DNA of 7,173 nucleotides from Phycisphaerales bacterium (GCA_019747615.1 JAIEQQ010000542.1:1-7173); one strand, 5' to 3'. Counted from the first letter of the stretch, positions 1 through 6,243 are shown. Program-made: numbers and translations. The notes: generated by a model not told the origin, from the letters alone.

Positions 1-10
1 GCCAGCGAAC

Positions 11-46
11 CGGCACCGCCCCCCCGCCCCCAGCCCCCCCGCCGGT
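11..46. other. C-rich block with potential G-quadruplex on the minus strand
   Basis: Three uninterrupted C runs of 7, 5 and 7 lie at 19-25, 27-31 and 34-40, flanked by the complementary hexamers ACCGGC (9-14) and GCCGGT (41-46). The minus strand therefore carries closely spaced G runs that could supply four G3 tracts. No open reading frame of note crosses it. It may be the 3' untranslated region or terminator of a gene lying left of the window, or simply a mutation-prone homopolymer tract. The composition is directly visible; any structural role is inference. Confidence 0.4.
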
Positions 47-126
47 CACACCATCCCGATTTCGCCACCACCGATGCCTTGACGATCCCCTCACAATTCG
101 ACTCGACTCGCCCCCAAGGTCCGTGA

Positions 127-132
127 TAACAT
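127..132 (+). promoter_or_regulatory. Candidate -10 box for the HNH gene
   Basis: TAACAT fits the TAnnnT pattern and matches four of six positions of the sigma-70 -10 consensus. It would give a leader of roughly 54 nt before the ATG at 193. No good -35 box is seen at normal spacing; TTGACG at 79-84 resembles one but lies too far upstream. The rest of 1-192 holds no recognisable gene or RNA. This is a weak assignment. Confidence 0.2.
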
Positions 133-180
133 CTAGGGCTGTGTTCGTGGACCCAGGGCTTGCGACGGAGTCGCCAAGCC

Positions 181-186
181 GGAGAG
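181..186 (+). promoter_or_regulatory. Ribosome binding site deciding the HNH start
   Basis: GGAGAG lies 6 nt before the ATG at 193. It favours this start over the TTG at 160, which has no comparable upstream motif. Confidence 0.7.
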
Positions 187-192
187 TTTTCC

Positions 193-906
193 ATGAGTGA
201 CAGGTTCGATCGGCATGGAGTGCCAGACGACGTGTTCGGCGAAGATTTCGTCGGCGGCGATGACGCCCCCGCCGCGGCCTCGATTCCCGCCGCTGGCCTC
301 GACTCCAAAGTTCTCGTCTTGAACAAGCTGTACATGGCCGTTCGCGTGGTCAGCGCCCGACGTGCGTTCACGATGCTCGCGCGCGACATGGCCGAGGTCA
401 TCACGGTCAACGACGGCGTCTACCAGCAGTACGACTTCGAGTCCTGGACCGAGCTGGCGTCATTTCAGCACCAGTTCGAGGCCGAGAAACACGACTGGGT
501 CCACACGGTCCGCCTCCAGATCGCGGTGCCTCGCATCGTGCGTTTGCTCGGCTATGACCGGCTGCCGGCGCAGGGCGTGAAGCTCAACCGCCGCAACCTC
601 TTCGCGCGCGACCGGAACCAATGCCAGTATTGCGGCAAGCACTTCCCGACCAACGAGCTGTCAATCGACCACGTCGTGCCGCGAAGCCAATCGGGCAAGG
701 ACACCTGGGACAACCTCGTGTGCGCGTGCATCCGCTGCAACGCGCGCAAGGGCGGGCGCACGCCCCAGCAGGCCAACATCAAGCTCATCCGCAAGCCCGT
801 GATGCCCAAGCGCAACCCGCTGATCGCCCTGCGCCTGGGCCAGGACAAGTACGCGTCGTGGAAAGCCTTCCTCGATAATGCGTATTGGAGTGTTGAGCTG
901 AAGTAG
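193..906 (+). CDS. HNH endonuclease family protein
   Basis: Predicted 237-residue HNH (beta-beta-alpha metal finger) nuclease, presumably a cytoplasmic DNA-acting enzyme. The HNH domain spans about residues 132-190: zinc-type cysteine pairs C144-x2-C147 and C179-x2-C182, the DH pair at D159-H160 with H160 as likely general base, N174 in the WDN segment, and N183 following the last cysteine. Before it, residues 37-130 form the N-terminal part typical of a widespread bacterial HNH family (LVLNKLYMAV, then a YDFESW segment, then VPRIVRLLGYDRLP). Residues 1-36 are acidic and low in complexity. The ATG at 193 is preferred over an upstream in-frame TTG at 160 because GGAGAG at 181-186 sits 6 nt before it. 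The gene stands alone; no methyltransferase, integrase or phage gene adjoins it, so a restriction or homing role is not supported. The biological substrate in this family is unknown to me. Family assignment is firm; function is only general. Confidence 0.92.
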   Translation: MSDRFDRHGVPDDVFGEDFVGGDDAPAAASIPAAGLDSKVLVLNKLYMAVRVVSARRAFTMLARDMAEVITVNDGVYQQYDFESWTELASFQHQFEAEKHDWVHTVRLQIAVPRIVRLLGYDRLPAQGVKLNRRNLFARDRNQCQYCGKHFPTNELSIDHVVPRSQSGKDTWDNLVCACIRCNARKGGRTPQQANIKLIRKPVMPKRNPLIALRLGQDKYASWKAFLDNAYWSVELK

Positions 907-934
907 GGTCGGGTTGGCAACCGCAGGGATCTCC

Positions 935-985
935 GCACCACCCGCCTCCGGTTCCTACAGCGCACCACCCTCCCCCGGTTCCTAC
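935..985. repeat. Two-copy imperfect tandem repeat, period 27 bp
   Basis: A 24-nt unit beginning GCACCACCC and ending CCGGTTCCTAC occurs at 935-958 and again at 962-985, with 22 of 24 positions identical by eye and a 3-nt linker. The second copy forms the left arm and loop of the strong hairpin at 969-994; the first copy lacks the matching right arm. This looks like a local duplication inside an intergenic repeat element. Confidence 0.7.
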
Positions 986-1010
986 CGGGGGAGGTGCCGC
1001 GCTTCGCGGC
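969..1010. terminator. Strong hairpin pair between convergent genes; possible bidirectional terminator or REP-like repeat
   Basis: CCTCCCCCGG at 969-978 and CCGGGGGAGG at 985-994 form a perfect 10-bp, nearly all G-C stem with a 6-nt loop. A second hairpin follows directly, GCCGCG (996-1001) with CGCGGC (1005-1010). The element sits between the HNH gene (+) ending at 906 and the FIST gene (-) ending at 1123, where it could stop transcription from both sides. There is no T run, so it is not a textbook intrinsic terminator. The sequence also resembles dispersed intergenic palindromic repeats of GC-rich bacteria; whether it is repeated elsewhere cannot be seen here. The remainder of 907-1122 is C-rich, with an 8-C run at 1081-1088 and a tandem CCTCAAG pair at 1101-1114, and holds no gene that I can support. 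Confidence 0.5.
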
Positions 1011-1122
1011 GGAGGGGGCATCGCTCCAAGATACTCGTGACCACAACAATCACCAAGAGTCTTCCGGCCCCCTCGGACTGCCCCCCCCTCACACCCCACG
1101 CCTCAAGCCTCAAGCTTCCTCC

Positions 1123-2613
1123 CTACATCCGCCGAAACAGCACCGCGCAGGCCGTGTGCCCGTGCAAAAACACGCCGTCACCCACCGGCCCGATCTCTCC
1201 AGCCGCGAAATAGCCCGACAGCGGAAAGCCCATCACAGGCCGGATGATCTTGCCCCCCTTGGCTCGCTGCTCGCCAGCTTGGTCTTGCTCCGGGCCGGAG
1301 GTATCGAAGAACGCGCGCTGGATCGCGGTGACATCGTGGTTCGGCTTGCTGAACAATCTCGTCCCGCGGCCGTTGCAGGTGATCAAGAGCCCGCCGACCG
1401 GCCGCTGGTCCAGCGCCTGCATGTCCATCAGCATGGCCAGGTCGCGCTCGGCGGTCTGCGCATCACGCAAGTGCAGCCGCACCGTCTGACCCACGCGGAA
1501 CTGGTCGGCGACCATGATCGCGTTGTCCTCCGGCGACACCTTTGTCACCGCTCGAATCAAATAGTCCCCCGGTCCGAAGCGATCGCGATACTCATCCACC
1601 ACTCGCCCGAGCATCAGCCCCCGCGACAGCAACTGCCGATGCTCCTCCGGAAGCAAATCGATCTGCTCGCGGATCACCGTCAGCGCCGGCCGCCCGCCCA
1701 GCGAGAGAATGACATTGCTCTTAGCGCTCGTCACGATCATGTTCGGGCCGATCGCGCGGCAGCCCTGGCTCACCACCGCATCCGCCCGGATCGGCCCGCT
1801 CAACGACACGCCCACCAGCCCCTGCCGCCGCACCTTGCCATTCACCGCGAGCACGTTCCCGCCCGATCGCATCGCCGCCGACGCAACGCCACCGACGATC
1901 GGCCCGCGCCGCGTCACGTCATCCTGCCCGGATGTGCCACCGCTCCGCCCCGCCCCCTCCGGCGAGCACAACGACCTCGCTCGCGAAAGCACCGGCAGGA
2001 TCCCGGTGATCGGCACGCTGAATGGGTCCGCCGCGAGGATCGTGCAGCGATGTTGCCCCGTGATCCCCGCCGCCATGGCGATCTCCGCCAGATCACCCTT
2101 CGCATCCGCCTCCTCATCAACTCCCAACGTCAGCGGCAGGTCATCGCTCGAAAACGCGTGAATCCCGACCCCCGGCAAACTTGCCGCCATCACCGATATC
2201 CCCGGCACGCCCTCCAGCTCCAAGAACCCGCCCAGCACCGCCTCGGCGCTCACCAGCATGATGTTCCGAGGCGAAAGCACCCGACCGATCGCATCCAGCG
2301 CCTCGCCAACCGACGGCACATGGTGCGGCGAAATCGCCACGATCGCCAGATCAACATCGCCCGTCGCGCTCACCGAGCCGCCCGCGCGCGAAGGCGACGC
2401 GCCTTCATCCTCGCGACGTTGACCACCCGCACGCGGTTCGATCGTGATCGGCGTCGCACCCAGCGACAGCCCCAGCTCAGACAACGCCCGCTCCGCCGCC
2501 TCCTGCGCCGCCACCGCCGTCGCGCGCTCACCACTCAGCCCCGCCCCCATGCCCATCGGGCGCGCCGCTGCACGATCGGTCGGCCCCGTCGAGATGCTCC
2601 CGGCATGATGCAT
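1123..2613 (-). CDS. FIST-domain (FIST_N + FIST_C) sensory protein
   Basis: Predicted 496-residue cytoplasmic protein with the two FIST halves. FIST_N covers roughly residues 20-280, including DVDLAIVAISPHH at 86-98 and GLVGVSLSG at 265-273. FIST_C covers roughly 300-490, with GGLLITCNGRG at about 407-417 and the closing GYFAAGEIGPVGDG at about 467-480. FIST domains are predicted small-ligand sensors usually linked to signal transduction; one characterised bacterial member, NosP, binds haem and senses nitric oxide. No kinase, cyclase or chemotaxis gene lies beside it, so the partner is unknown. Two hydrophilic low-complexity stretches (about 62-86 and 214-236) look like loop insertions. There is no signal peptide or membrane segment. 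The ATG at 2613 is chosen because a TATGCT box lies 7 nt before it. In-frame alternatives are the ATG at 2625 and TTG at 2661, neither with a clear ribosome site. Domain assignment is firm, the ligand is not known. Confidence 0.88.
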   Translation of the reverse strand: MHHAGSISTGPTDRAAARPMGMGAGLSGERATAVAAQEAAERALSELGLSLGATPITIEPRAGGQRREDEGASPSRAGGSVSATGDVDLAIVAISPHHVPSVGEALDAIGRVLSPRNIMLVSAEAVLGGFLELEGVPGISVMAASLPGVGIHAFSSDDLPLTLGVDEEADAKGDLAEIAMAAGITGQHRCTILAADPFSVPITGILPVLSRARSLCSPEGAGRSGGTSGQDDVTRRGPIVGGVASAAMRSGGNVLAVNGKVRRQGLVGVSLSGPIRADAVVSQGCRAIGPNMIVTSAKSNVILSLGGRPALTVIREQIDLLPEEHRQLLSRGLMLGRVVDEYRDRFGPGDYLIRAVTKVSPEDNAIMVADQFRVGQTVRLHLRDAQTAERDLAMLMDMQALDQRPVGGLLITCNGRGTRLFSKPNHDVTAIQRAFFDTSGPEQDQAGEQRAKGGKIIRPVMGFPLSGYFAAGEIGPVGDGVFLHGHTACAVLFRRM

Positions 2614-2620
2614 CACCTCC

Positions 2621-2626
2621 AGCATA
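2621..2626 (-). promoter_or_regulatory. Candidate extended -10 box of the FIST gene
   Basis: Read on the minus strand this is TGG-TATGCT, an extended -10 (TGn plus four of six consensus bases). It ends 7 nt before the ATG at 2613, so transcription would begin at or next to the start codon, giving a leaderless mRNA. The intervening 7 nt are GGAGGTG, which looks like a Shine-Dalgarno sequence but is too close to the ATG for normal use. No convincing -35 box is visible. Confidence 0.35.
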
Positions 2627-2674
2627 CCAAAGCGCCACCGCAACGGGAGATTTTCACCCAAGTTCGCAGACCCC

Positions 2675-2680
2675 TAATGT
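2675..2680 (+). promoter_or_regulatory. Candidate -10 box of proB
   Basis: TAATGT fits TAnnnT and ends 7 nt before the proB ATG at 2688. The 20 nt before that ATG contain no purine-rich ribosome site. Together these suggest a leaderless transcript. The match to the full -10 consensus is poor and there is no clear -35, so this rests mainly on position. Confidence 0.3.
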
Positions 2681-2687
2681 TGCCGCG

Positions 2688-3824
2688 ATGCCCGAACCCC
2701 GCCTCATTCCTACCCCCAAGCGTCTGGTCCTCAAGATCGGCTCGGCCGTCCTCGCGCCCGGCGGCAAGCTCTCCAGCGATCGCATTGACGCCCTCAGCGA
2801 CCAGATCGCCCGCGTCCGCCGCGGCGGCGTCGATGTCACCGTGGTCTCTTCCGGTGCCGTCGCTTGCGGCTTCCGCGCCCTGGGCCTCGATACGCCCCCA
2901 GCCGACATCGTCCGCAAGCAGGCCGCCGCAGCGATCGGGCAGCCGCAGCTCATGCAGGCCTGGCACAGTGCGCTCAGCCGCCAGTCGCTCGCCAGCGCCC
3001 AGGTCCTGTTGATTTCCGACGACTTCGTCAACCGCACGCGCTACCTCAACGCCCGGCGCGTCCTGGGCGCACTGAGCAGCGCCGGCGTCGTGCCCATCAT
3101 CAACGAGAACGACACCGTCAGCTACGACGAGATCCGCTTCGGCGATAACGACGCGCTGGCCGCCCACGTCGCCGGCTTGATCTCCGCCGATCTGATGATC
3201 GTGCTCTCCACCGCATCGGGCCTCTATCAAGACGGCGACCCCACGCGCGTGATTCCGAGCGTTCGGCTCTCCGGCGCCGAGAGCGCAAGCGCCCTGCAGT
3301 CGCACGTCTCGCGCGAGAAGACGCTCACCGGCGTCGGCGGCATGGCCAGCAAGCTCCACGCCATGGGGGTCGCCAGTTCGCTTGGCGTCGCGTCGATCAT
3401 CGCCTCCGGCGCAGAGCCGAACGTCCTGCTGCGCCTACTCGATGGCGAGAACCTCGGCACCATGTTCGATGTCGGCGGCCCCGGCGCCGCCTCGCGTCGT
3501 GACGCCTGGATCGTCGCCGGCGTGCGCGTCACAGGCTCAGTCACGGTTGACCCCGGCGCCGCAACCGCCATCGTCCAGCGCGGCGCTTCGCTGCTCCCGC
3601 GAGGAGTCGTGAGCGTCCGAGGCACCTTCGATCGCGGCTCATCGATCGACATCCTCGACGACACCGGGCGCGTGATCGCCCGCGGCCTCGCGTCATACAC
3701 CCACGAAGAGGCCCGCGCGATCCAAGGCCAACGATCAAGCGAGATCGAGGCCCGCCTGGGCTACACCCTTGGCGAGGAACTCGTTCATCGCGACGATCTG
3801 GTCGTGATGTCTCAACCGGCGTAG
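2688..3824 (+). CDS. proB: Glutamate 5-kinase (gamma-glutamyl kinase)
   Basis: 378-residue enzyme that phosphorylates L-glutamate with ATP to gamma-glutamyl phosphate, the first step of proline synthesis; cytoplasmic. The amino-acid-kinase domain spans about 11-265 and a PUA domain about 272-368, the full architecture of the E. coli protein (367 residues). Visible motifs: LVLKIGSAVL with K16, VVSSGAVACG at 52-61 with S55, AAIGQ at 81-85, PIINENDTV at 136-144 with D142, GDND at 152-155 with N154, and TGVGGMASK ending at K222. The C-terminal RGASLLPRGVVSVRGTF and HRDDLVVMS segments match the PUA end of ProB. One deviation: the nucleotide-contact pair, TD in E. coli, reads S174-T175 here. Neither proA nor obg, common partners, is adjacent. 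The ATG at 2688 places the kinase domain at the usual distance. The gene is divergent from the FIST gene and convergent with the thiolase gene. A 5-bp stem (3817-3821 with 3829-3833) overlaps its stop codon and is too weak to call a terminator. Confidence 0.97.
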   Translation: MPEPRLIPTPKRLVLKIGSAVLAPGGKLSSDRIDALSDQIARVRRGGVDVTVVSSGAVACGFRALGLDTPPADIVRKQAAAAIGQPQLMQAWHSALSRQSLASAQVLLISDDFVNRTRYLNARRVLGALSSAGVVPIINENDTVSYDEIRFGDNDALAAHVAGLISADLMIVLSTASGLYQDGDPTRVIPSVRLSGAESASALQSHVSREKTLTGVGGMASKLHAMGVASSLGVASIIASGAEPNVLLRLLDGENLGTMFDVGGPGAASRRDAWIVAGVRVTGSVTVDPGAATAIVQRGASLLPRGVVSVRGTFDRGSSIDILDDTGRVIARGLASYTHEEARAIQGQRSSEIEARLGYTLGEELVHRDDLVVMSQPA

Positions 3825-3841
3825 AAGTCGCCGAACTTTGA

Positions 3842-5056
3842 TCAGATCTCAACGACCATCGCGACGCTGTTGCCGCCGCCGAGGCACAGGGCCGCGACGC
3901 CGCGCTTGCCACCGGTGCGGATGAGCTGGTGAATCAGCGTGGTCAGCACGCGAGCGCCAGAGCCGCCGATCGGGTGGCCGATGGCGATGCCGCCGCCGGT
4001 GATGTTGAGCTTCGCTTCGGGGATGTCGTGCCCGAGAGCCTTCAGGCCCTTGAGGTTACAGAGCACCTGAGCCGCGAACGCCTCATTGATCTCAAACAGA
4101 TCGATGTCCTTGGCGCCGAGCTTGGCCTTTTCCAGCGCCATGCGGATGCCCTCGATCGGGGCCGCGAAGATGTCTTTGGGTGCCACGCCGCTGGTGGCGT
4201 AGCTGATGATGCGAGCGACGGGCTTAACGCCCAGCGCCTCCGCCTTGGCCAGGCTCGCCACGACAAGCGCCGCACCGCCATCGGAGATCTGGCTCGCGTT
4301 CGCCGCGGTCACGGTCCCTTCCTTCTCGAACGCCGGGCGGAGCTTGCCAACGCTCTCGAGCGTCGACTCGCCGCGCACGCCCTCGTCGTTCGCAACGCCG
4401 GGCGACTTCTTGTCCAAGCACTGCTCGCCGGTGAGCGCGACGATCTCATTCTTGAACCACCCCTGCTTGATCGCCTCCGCGGCTCGCACGTTGCTCTGCA
4501 CCGCGAAGCGATCCTGCTCCGCGCGGCTGATCTCAAACTTGCGGGCGATGTGATCTGCGCTGTTGCCCATCGCGCAACCTTCAAAGGCGCAGCGCAGGCC
4601 GTCGTACGCCATGTGGTCTTCCATCTGCGTCGGGCCGTACTTCACACCCTCGCGAATACGTGCAAAGTGCGGCGCCGCGGTCATGTTCTCAAAGCCGCCG
4701 GCCACCACAAGCTGGTTGTCACCCGCCTTGATCGACTGGGCCGCGAGCATGACCGCCTGAAGCCCCGATCCGCACACCTTGTTGATCGTCTGAGCGCTGA
4801 GCGTGTCCGGCAGCCCGGCCTTCAGCCCGGCCTGACGCGCGGGGTTCTGTCCGAGCCCCGCCTGAAGCACGCAGCCCATGATGCACTCGTCGATCTGCGC
4901 CCCAACCTTCGCGGCCCCGCCCAAAGACTCCAGCGCCGCCGCGATCGCATACGCACCAAGCTGCGGCGATGGCACCTTGCTCAGCCCGCCCATGAACCGA
5001 CCAACAGGCGTGCGCTTCGCGGCGAGGATGACAGGGGTCGTGTTGGCGTTCGACAT
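3842..5056 (-). CDS. Acetyl-CoA acetyltransferase (thiolase family)
   Basis: 404-residue thiolase, slightly longer than the usual 390-395. It would condense two acetyl-CoA to acetoacetyl-CoA or run the reverse, CoA-dependent cleavage; cytoplasmic, normally tetrameric. All catalytic parts are present: nucleophile C95 in VCGSGLQAV, NEAF at 324-327, H361 in GGGIAIGHPIGGSGAR, and C391 in CLGGGNSVAMVVE at the C terminus. The N-terminal PVILAAKRTPVGRF is typical of short-chain thiolases. The ATG at 5056 is chosen because AAGGA (plus-strand 5064-5068) lies 7 nt upstream and the family's N terminus starts there; the longer frame adds 18 unlikely residues. No acyl-CoA dehydrogenase, hydratase or hydroxyacyl-CoA dehydrogenase gene is adjacent, so a fatty-acid-oxidation operon is not supported. 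Substrate chain length cannot be fixed from the sequence; acetoacetyl-CoA is the best guess. Its 3' end is 17 nt from proB, leaving no room for a separate terminator. Confidence 0.94.
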   Translation of the reverse strand: MSNANTTPVILAAKRTPVGRFMGGLSKVPSPQLGAYAIAAALESLGGAAKVGAQIDECIMGCVLQAGLGQNPARQAGLKAGLPDTLSAQTINKVCGSGLQAVMLAAQSIKAGDNQLVVAGGFENMTAAPHFARIREGVKYGPTQMEDHMAYDGLRCAFEGCAMGNSADHIARKFEISRAEQDRFAVQSNVRAAEAIKQGWFKNEIVALTGEQCLDKKSPGVANDEGVRGESTLESVGKLRPAFEKEGTVTAANASQISDGGAALVVASLAKAEALGVKPVARIISYATSGVAPKDIFAAPIEGIRMALEKAKLGAKDIDLFEINEAFAAQVLCNLKGLKALGHDIPEAKLNITGGGIAIGHPIGGSGARVLTTLIHQLIRTGGKRGVAALCLGGGNSVAMVVEI

Positions 5057-5063
5057 GATGTGT

Positions 5064-5068
5064 TCCTT
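5064..5068 (-). promoter_or_regulatory. Ribosome binding site deciding the thiolase start
   Basis: AAGGA on the minus strand, 7 nt before the ATG at 5056. It supports that start over the longer open frame reaching 5110. Confidence 0.65.
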
Positions 5069-5110
5069 GATTCGGTGCGGTGATCGCGGCAATCGCAAAG
5101 GCGCGTGCAA

Positions 5111-5126
5111 GACCGGACGCCCGGTC
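5111..5126. promoter_or_regulatory. Short inverted repeat in the divergent intergenic region
   Basis: GACCGG (5111-5116) and CCGGTC (5121-5126) are perfect 6-bp arms around a 4-nt centre. It lies between the two divergent genes, inside the predicted 5' leader of the thiolase gene. It could be an operator or an mRNA hairpin. Short GC palindromes occur by chance in such DNA, so confidence is low. Confidence 0.25.
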
Positions 5127-5131
5127 CTTCC

Positions 5132-5137
5132 ATTCTA
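5132..5137 (-). promoter_or_regulatory. Candidate -10 box of the thiolase gene
   Basis: TAGAAT on the minus strand matches five of six -10 consensus positions. It would give a leader of about 70 nt that includes the inverted repeat at 5111-5126. No convincing -35 hexamer is seen at 16-18 nt. Confidence 0.3.
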
Positions 5138-5150
5138 CCCGCCTCTCGTG

Positions 5151-5156
5151 TACGAT
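5151..5156 (+). promoter_or_regulatory. Candidate -10 box of the DapB-like oxidoreductase gene
   Basis: TACGAT fits TAnnnT with four of six consensus bases and would start transcription about 38 nt before the ATG at 5201. The -35 region is poor. It lies only about 14 nt from the opposing TAGAAT box, so the two promoters would overlap and might compete. Confidence 0.3.
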
Positions 5157-5200
5157 CCGCTCGCTCCGAACTCAAACACCCCTCTGCCACCGGAACCGCC

Positions 5201-6205
5201 ATGCTCAAAGTCCTCCACGTCGGTTTGGGCCCACTCGGTCAGCGCGTCGTCCGCGACCTCTACGACCGAAAGCTCGGCGTCGTCACCGCCGCGGTTGACA
5301 TCAGCCCCGAGATGATCGGCAAGCCCCTGAGCAAAGTGGTTCCGGGCGTGAAGTCGTCAACCAAAGTCGTCGGCTCGCTGCACGATATCGCCGATTGGTC
5401 GAAGTTTGACGTCGCGATCGTCACCACCGCCAGCGACCTCCGCGCCTGCGCCGACACCTTCCGCATCCTGCTCAAGGCCGGCATGGCGGTCGTCAGCACC
5501 TGCGAAGAACTCGTCTGGCCCGAGCTGCGCCACAAGAAGCTCGCCAAGGAACTCGACACGCTCGCTCATCGATTCGAGGCACGTCTGCTGGGCACCGGCG
5601 TCAACCCGGGATTCCTCATGGACGCCGCGGCGGTCTTCGCCACCACCGCCTGCAAGTCCGTCGATTCCCTCGAGATCCACCGCATCCAAGACGCCACCAC
5701 CCGGCGCATCCCCTTCCAGAAGAAGATCGGCGCCACGCTGAACGACGCCGACTTCGCCGCCGGCATCAAGGCTGGCTGGCTCCGCCACGTCGGCCTCGGC
5801 GAGTCGCTCCACTTCGTTGCCAGCAACCTGGGCTGGAAGATCGACAAGTGGTCCGAGACCATCGAGCCCGTCAAGGCCACCAAGGCCATGACCTGCGGCC
5901 TCGGTCCGATCAAGAAGGGCAACGCCTGCGGCGTGCGACAAGTCGCCATCGGCAAGAGCAAGGGCAAGACCGTCCTCACGCTCGTCTTCCAGGCCTCCAT
6001 CGGCCAGAAGAGCCCCGAGCCCGGCGACCGCGTCATCGTCAACGGTGAGCCCAAGATCAACATGGTCTTCGAAGGCGGCGTTCACGGCGACATCGCCACC
6101 AGCTCGATCACGCTGAACTCGATCAAACCCCTGCTCGCCGCCCAACCCGGCCTGCACACCATGGCCACCATTCCACTGGTCCACTTCGCTCGCGGCAAGA
6201 AGTAA
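5201..6205 (+). CDS. NAD(P)-dependent oxidoreductase, DapB_N / 2,4-diaminopentanoate dehydrogenase-like
   Basis: 334-residue protein with an N-terminal Rossmann fold: VLHVGLGPLG at 4-13 is the dinucleotide-binding loop, AAVDISPEMIGKPL follows beta-2, and DVAIVTTAS at 70-78 and VVSTCEEL at 97-104 are the further strand-loop units seen in DapB-like enzymes. GTGVNPGFLMD at 131-141 and the long C-terminal half resemble 2,4-diaminopentanoate dehydrogenase and relatives often labelled dihydrodipicolinate reductase. At 334 residues it is clearly longer than true DapB (about 270), so lysine synthesis is doubtful. The substrate is unknown; an amino- or keto-acid derivative is the family-based guess. 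The ATG at 5201 starts the Rossmann strand at the normal place; the frame extends to 5105 but those 32 residues look untranslated. Only a weak GGAA precedes the ATG. The gene is divergent from the thiolase and 99 nt upstream of the SDR gene on the same strand. No ornithine- or lysine-fermentation partner genes are seen. Confidence 0.8.
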   Translation: MLKVLHVGLGPLGQRVVRDLYDRKLGVVTAAVDISPEMIGKPLSKVVPGVKSSTKVVGSLHDIADWSKFDVAIVTTASDLRACADTFRILLKAGMAVVSTCEELVWPELRHKKLAKELDTLAHRFEARLLGTGVNPGFLMDAAAVFATTACKSVDSLEIHRIQDATTRRIPFQKKIGATLNDADFAAGIKAGWLRHVGLGESLHFVASNLGWKIDKWSETIEPVKATKAMTCGLGPIKKGNACGVRQVAIGKSKGKTVLTLVFQASIGQKSPEPGDRVIVNGEPKINMVFEGGVHGDIATSSITLNSIKPLLAAQPGLHTMATIPLVHFARGKK

Positions 6206-6243
6206 TCCAGCGGTCGGTCGCACCCGCGGCGTTTCTTCACTCA

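Noticed and set aside
193..906. HNH gene as a homing endonuclease or restriction enzyme on a mobile element
   Set aside because: No intron or intein junction, methyltransferase, integrase or terminal repeat is visible; the whole protein matches a common chromosomal HNH family.
994..3012. A 672-codon plus-strand open frame opposite the FIST gene
   Set aside because: Its product is an Arg/His/Pro-rich low-complexity string with no domain, it lies antisense to a clear FIST protein and runs into proB in another frame. Such long shadow frames are expected in GC-rich DNA.
2613..3359. A 248-codon minus-strand open frame opposite proB
   Set aside because: It overlaps the proB kinase domain antisense and has the composition of a shadow frame; proB is unmistakable.
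3929..5083. A 384-codon plus-strand open frame opposite the thiolase gene
   Set aside because: It is antisense to an intact thiolase with all catalytic residues and has shadow-type composition rich in Arg, Ala and Leu with no recognisable fold.
3842..6205. Ornithine-fermentation module made of the thiolase and the diaminopentanoate-dehydrogenase-like protein
   Set aside because: The thiolase of that pathway (OrtAB) is a different, PLP-dependent enzyme; the gene here is a classical Cys-His-Cys thiolase, and no other pathway gene is present.
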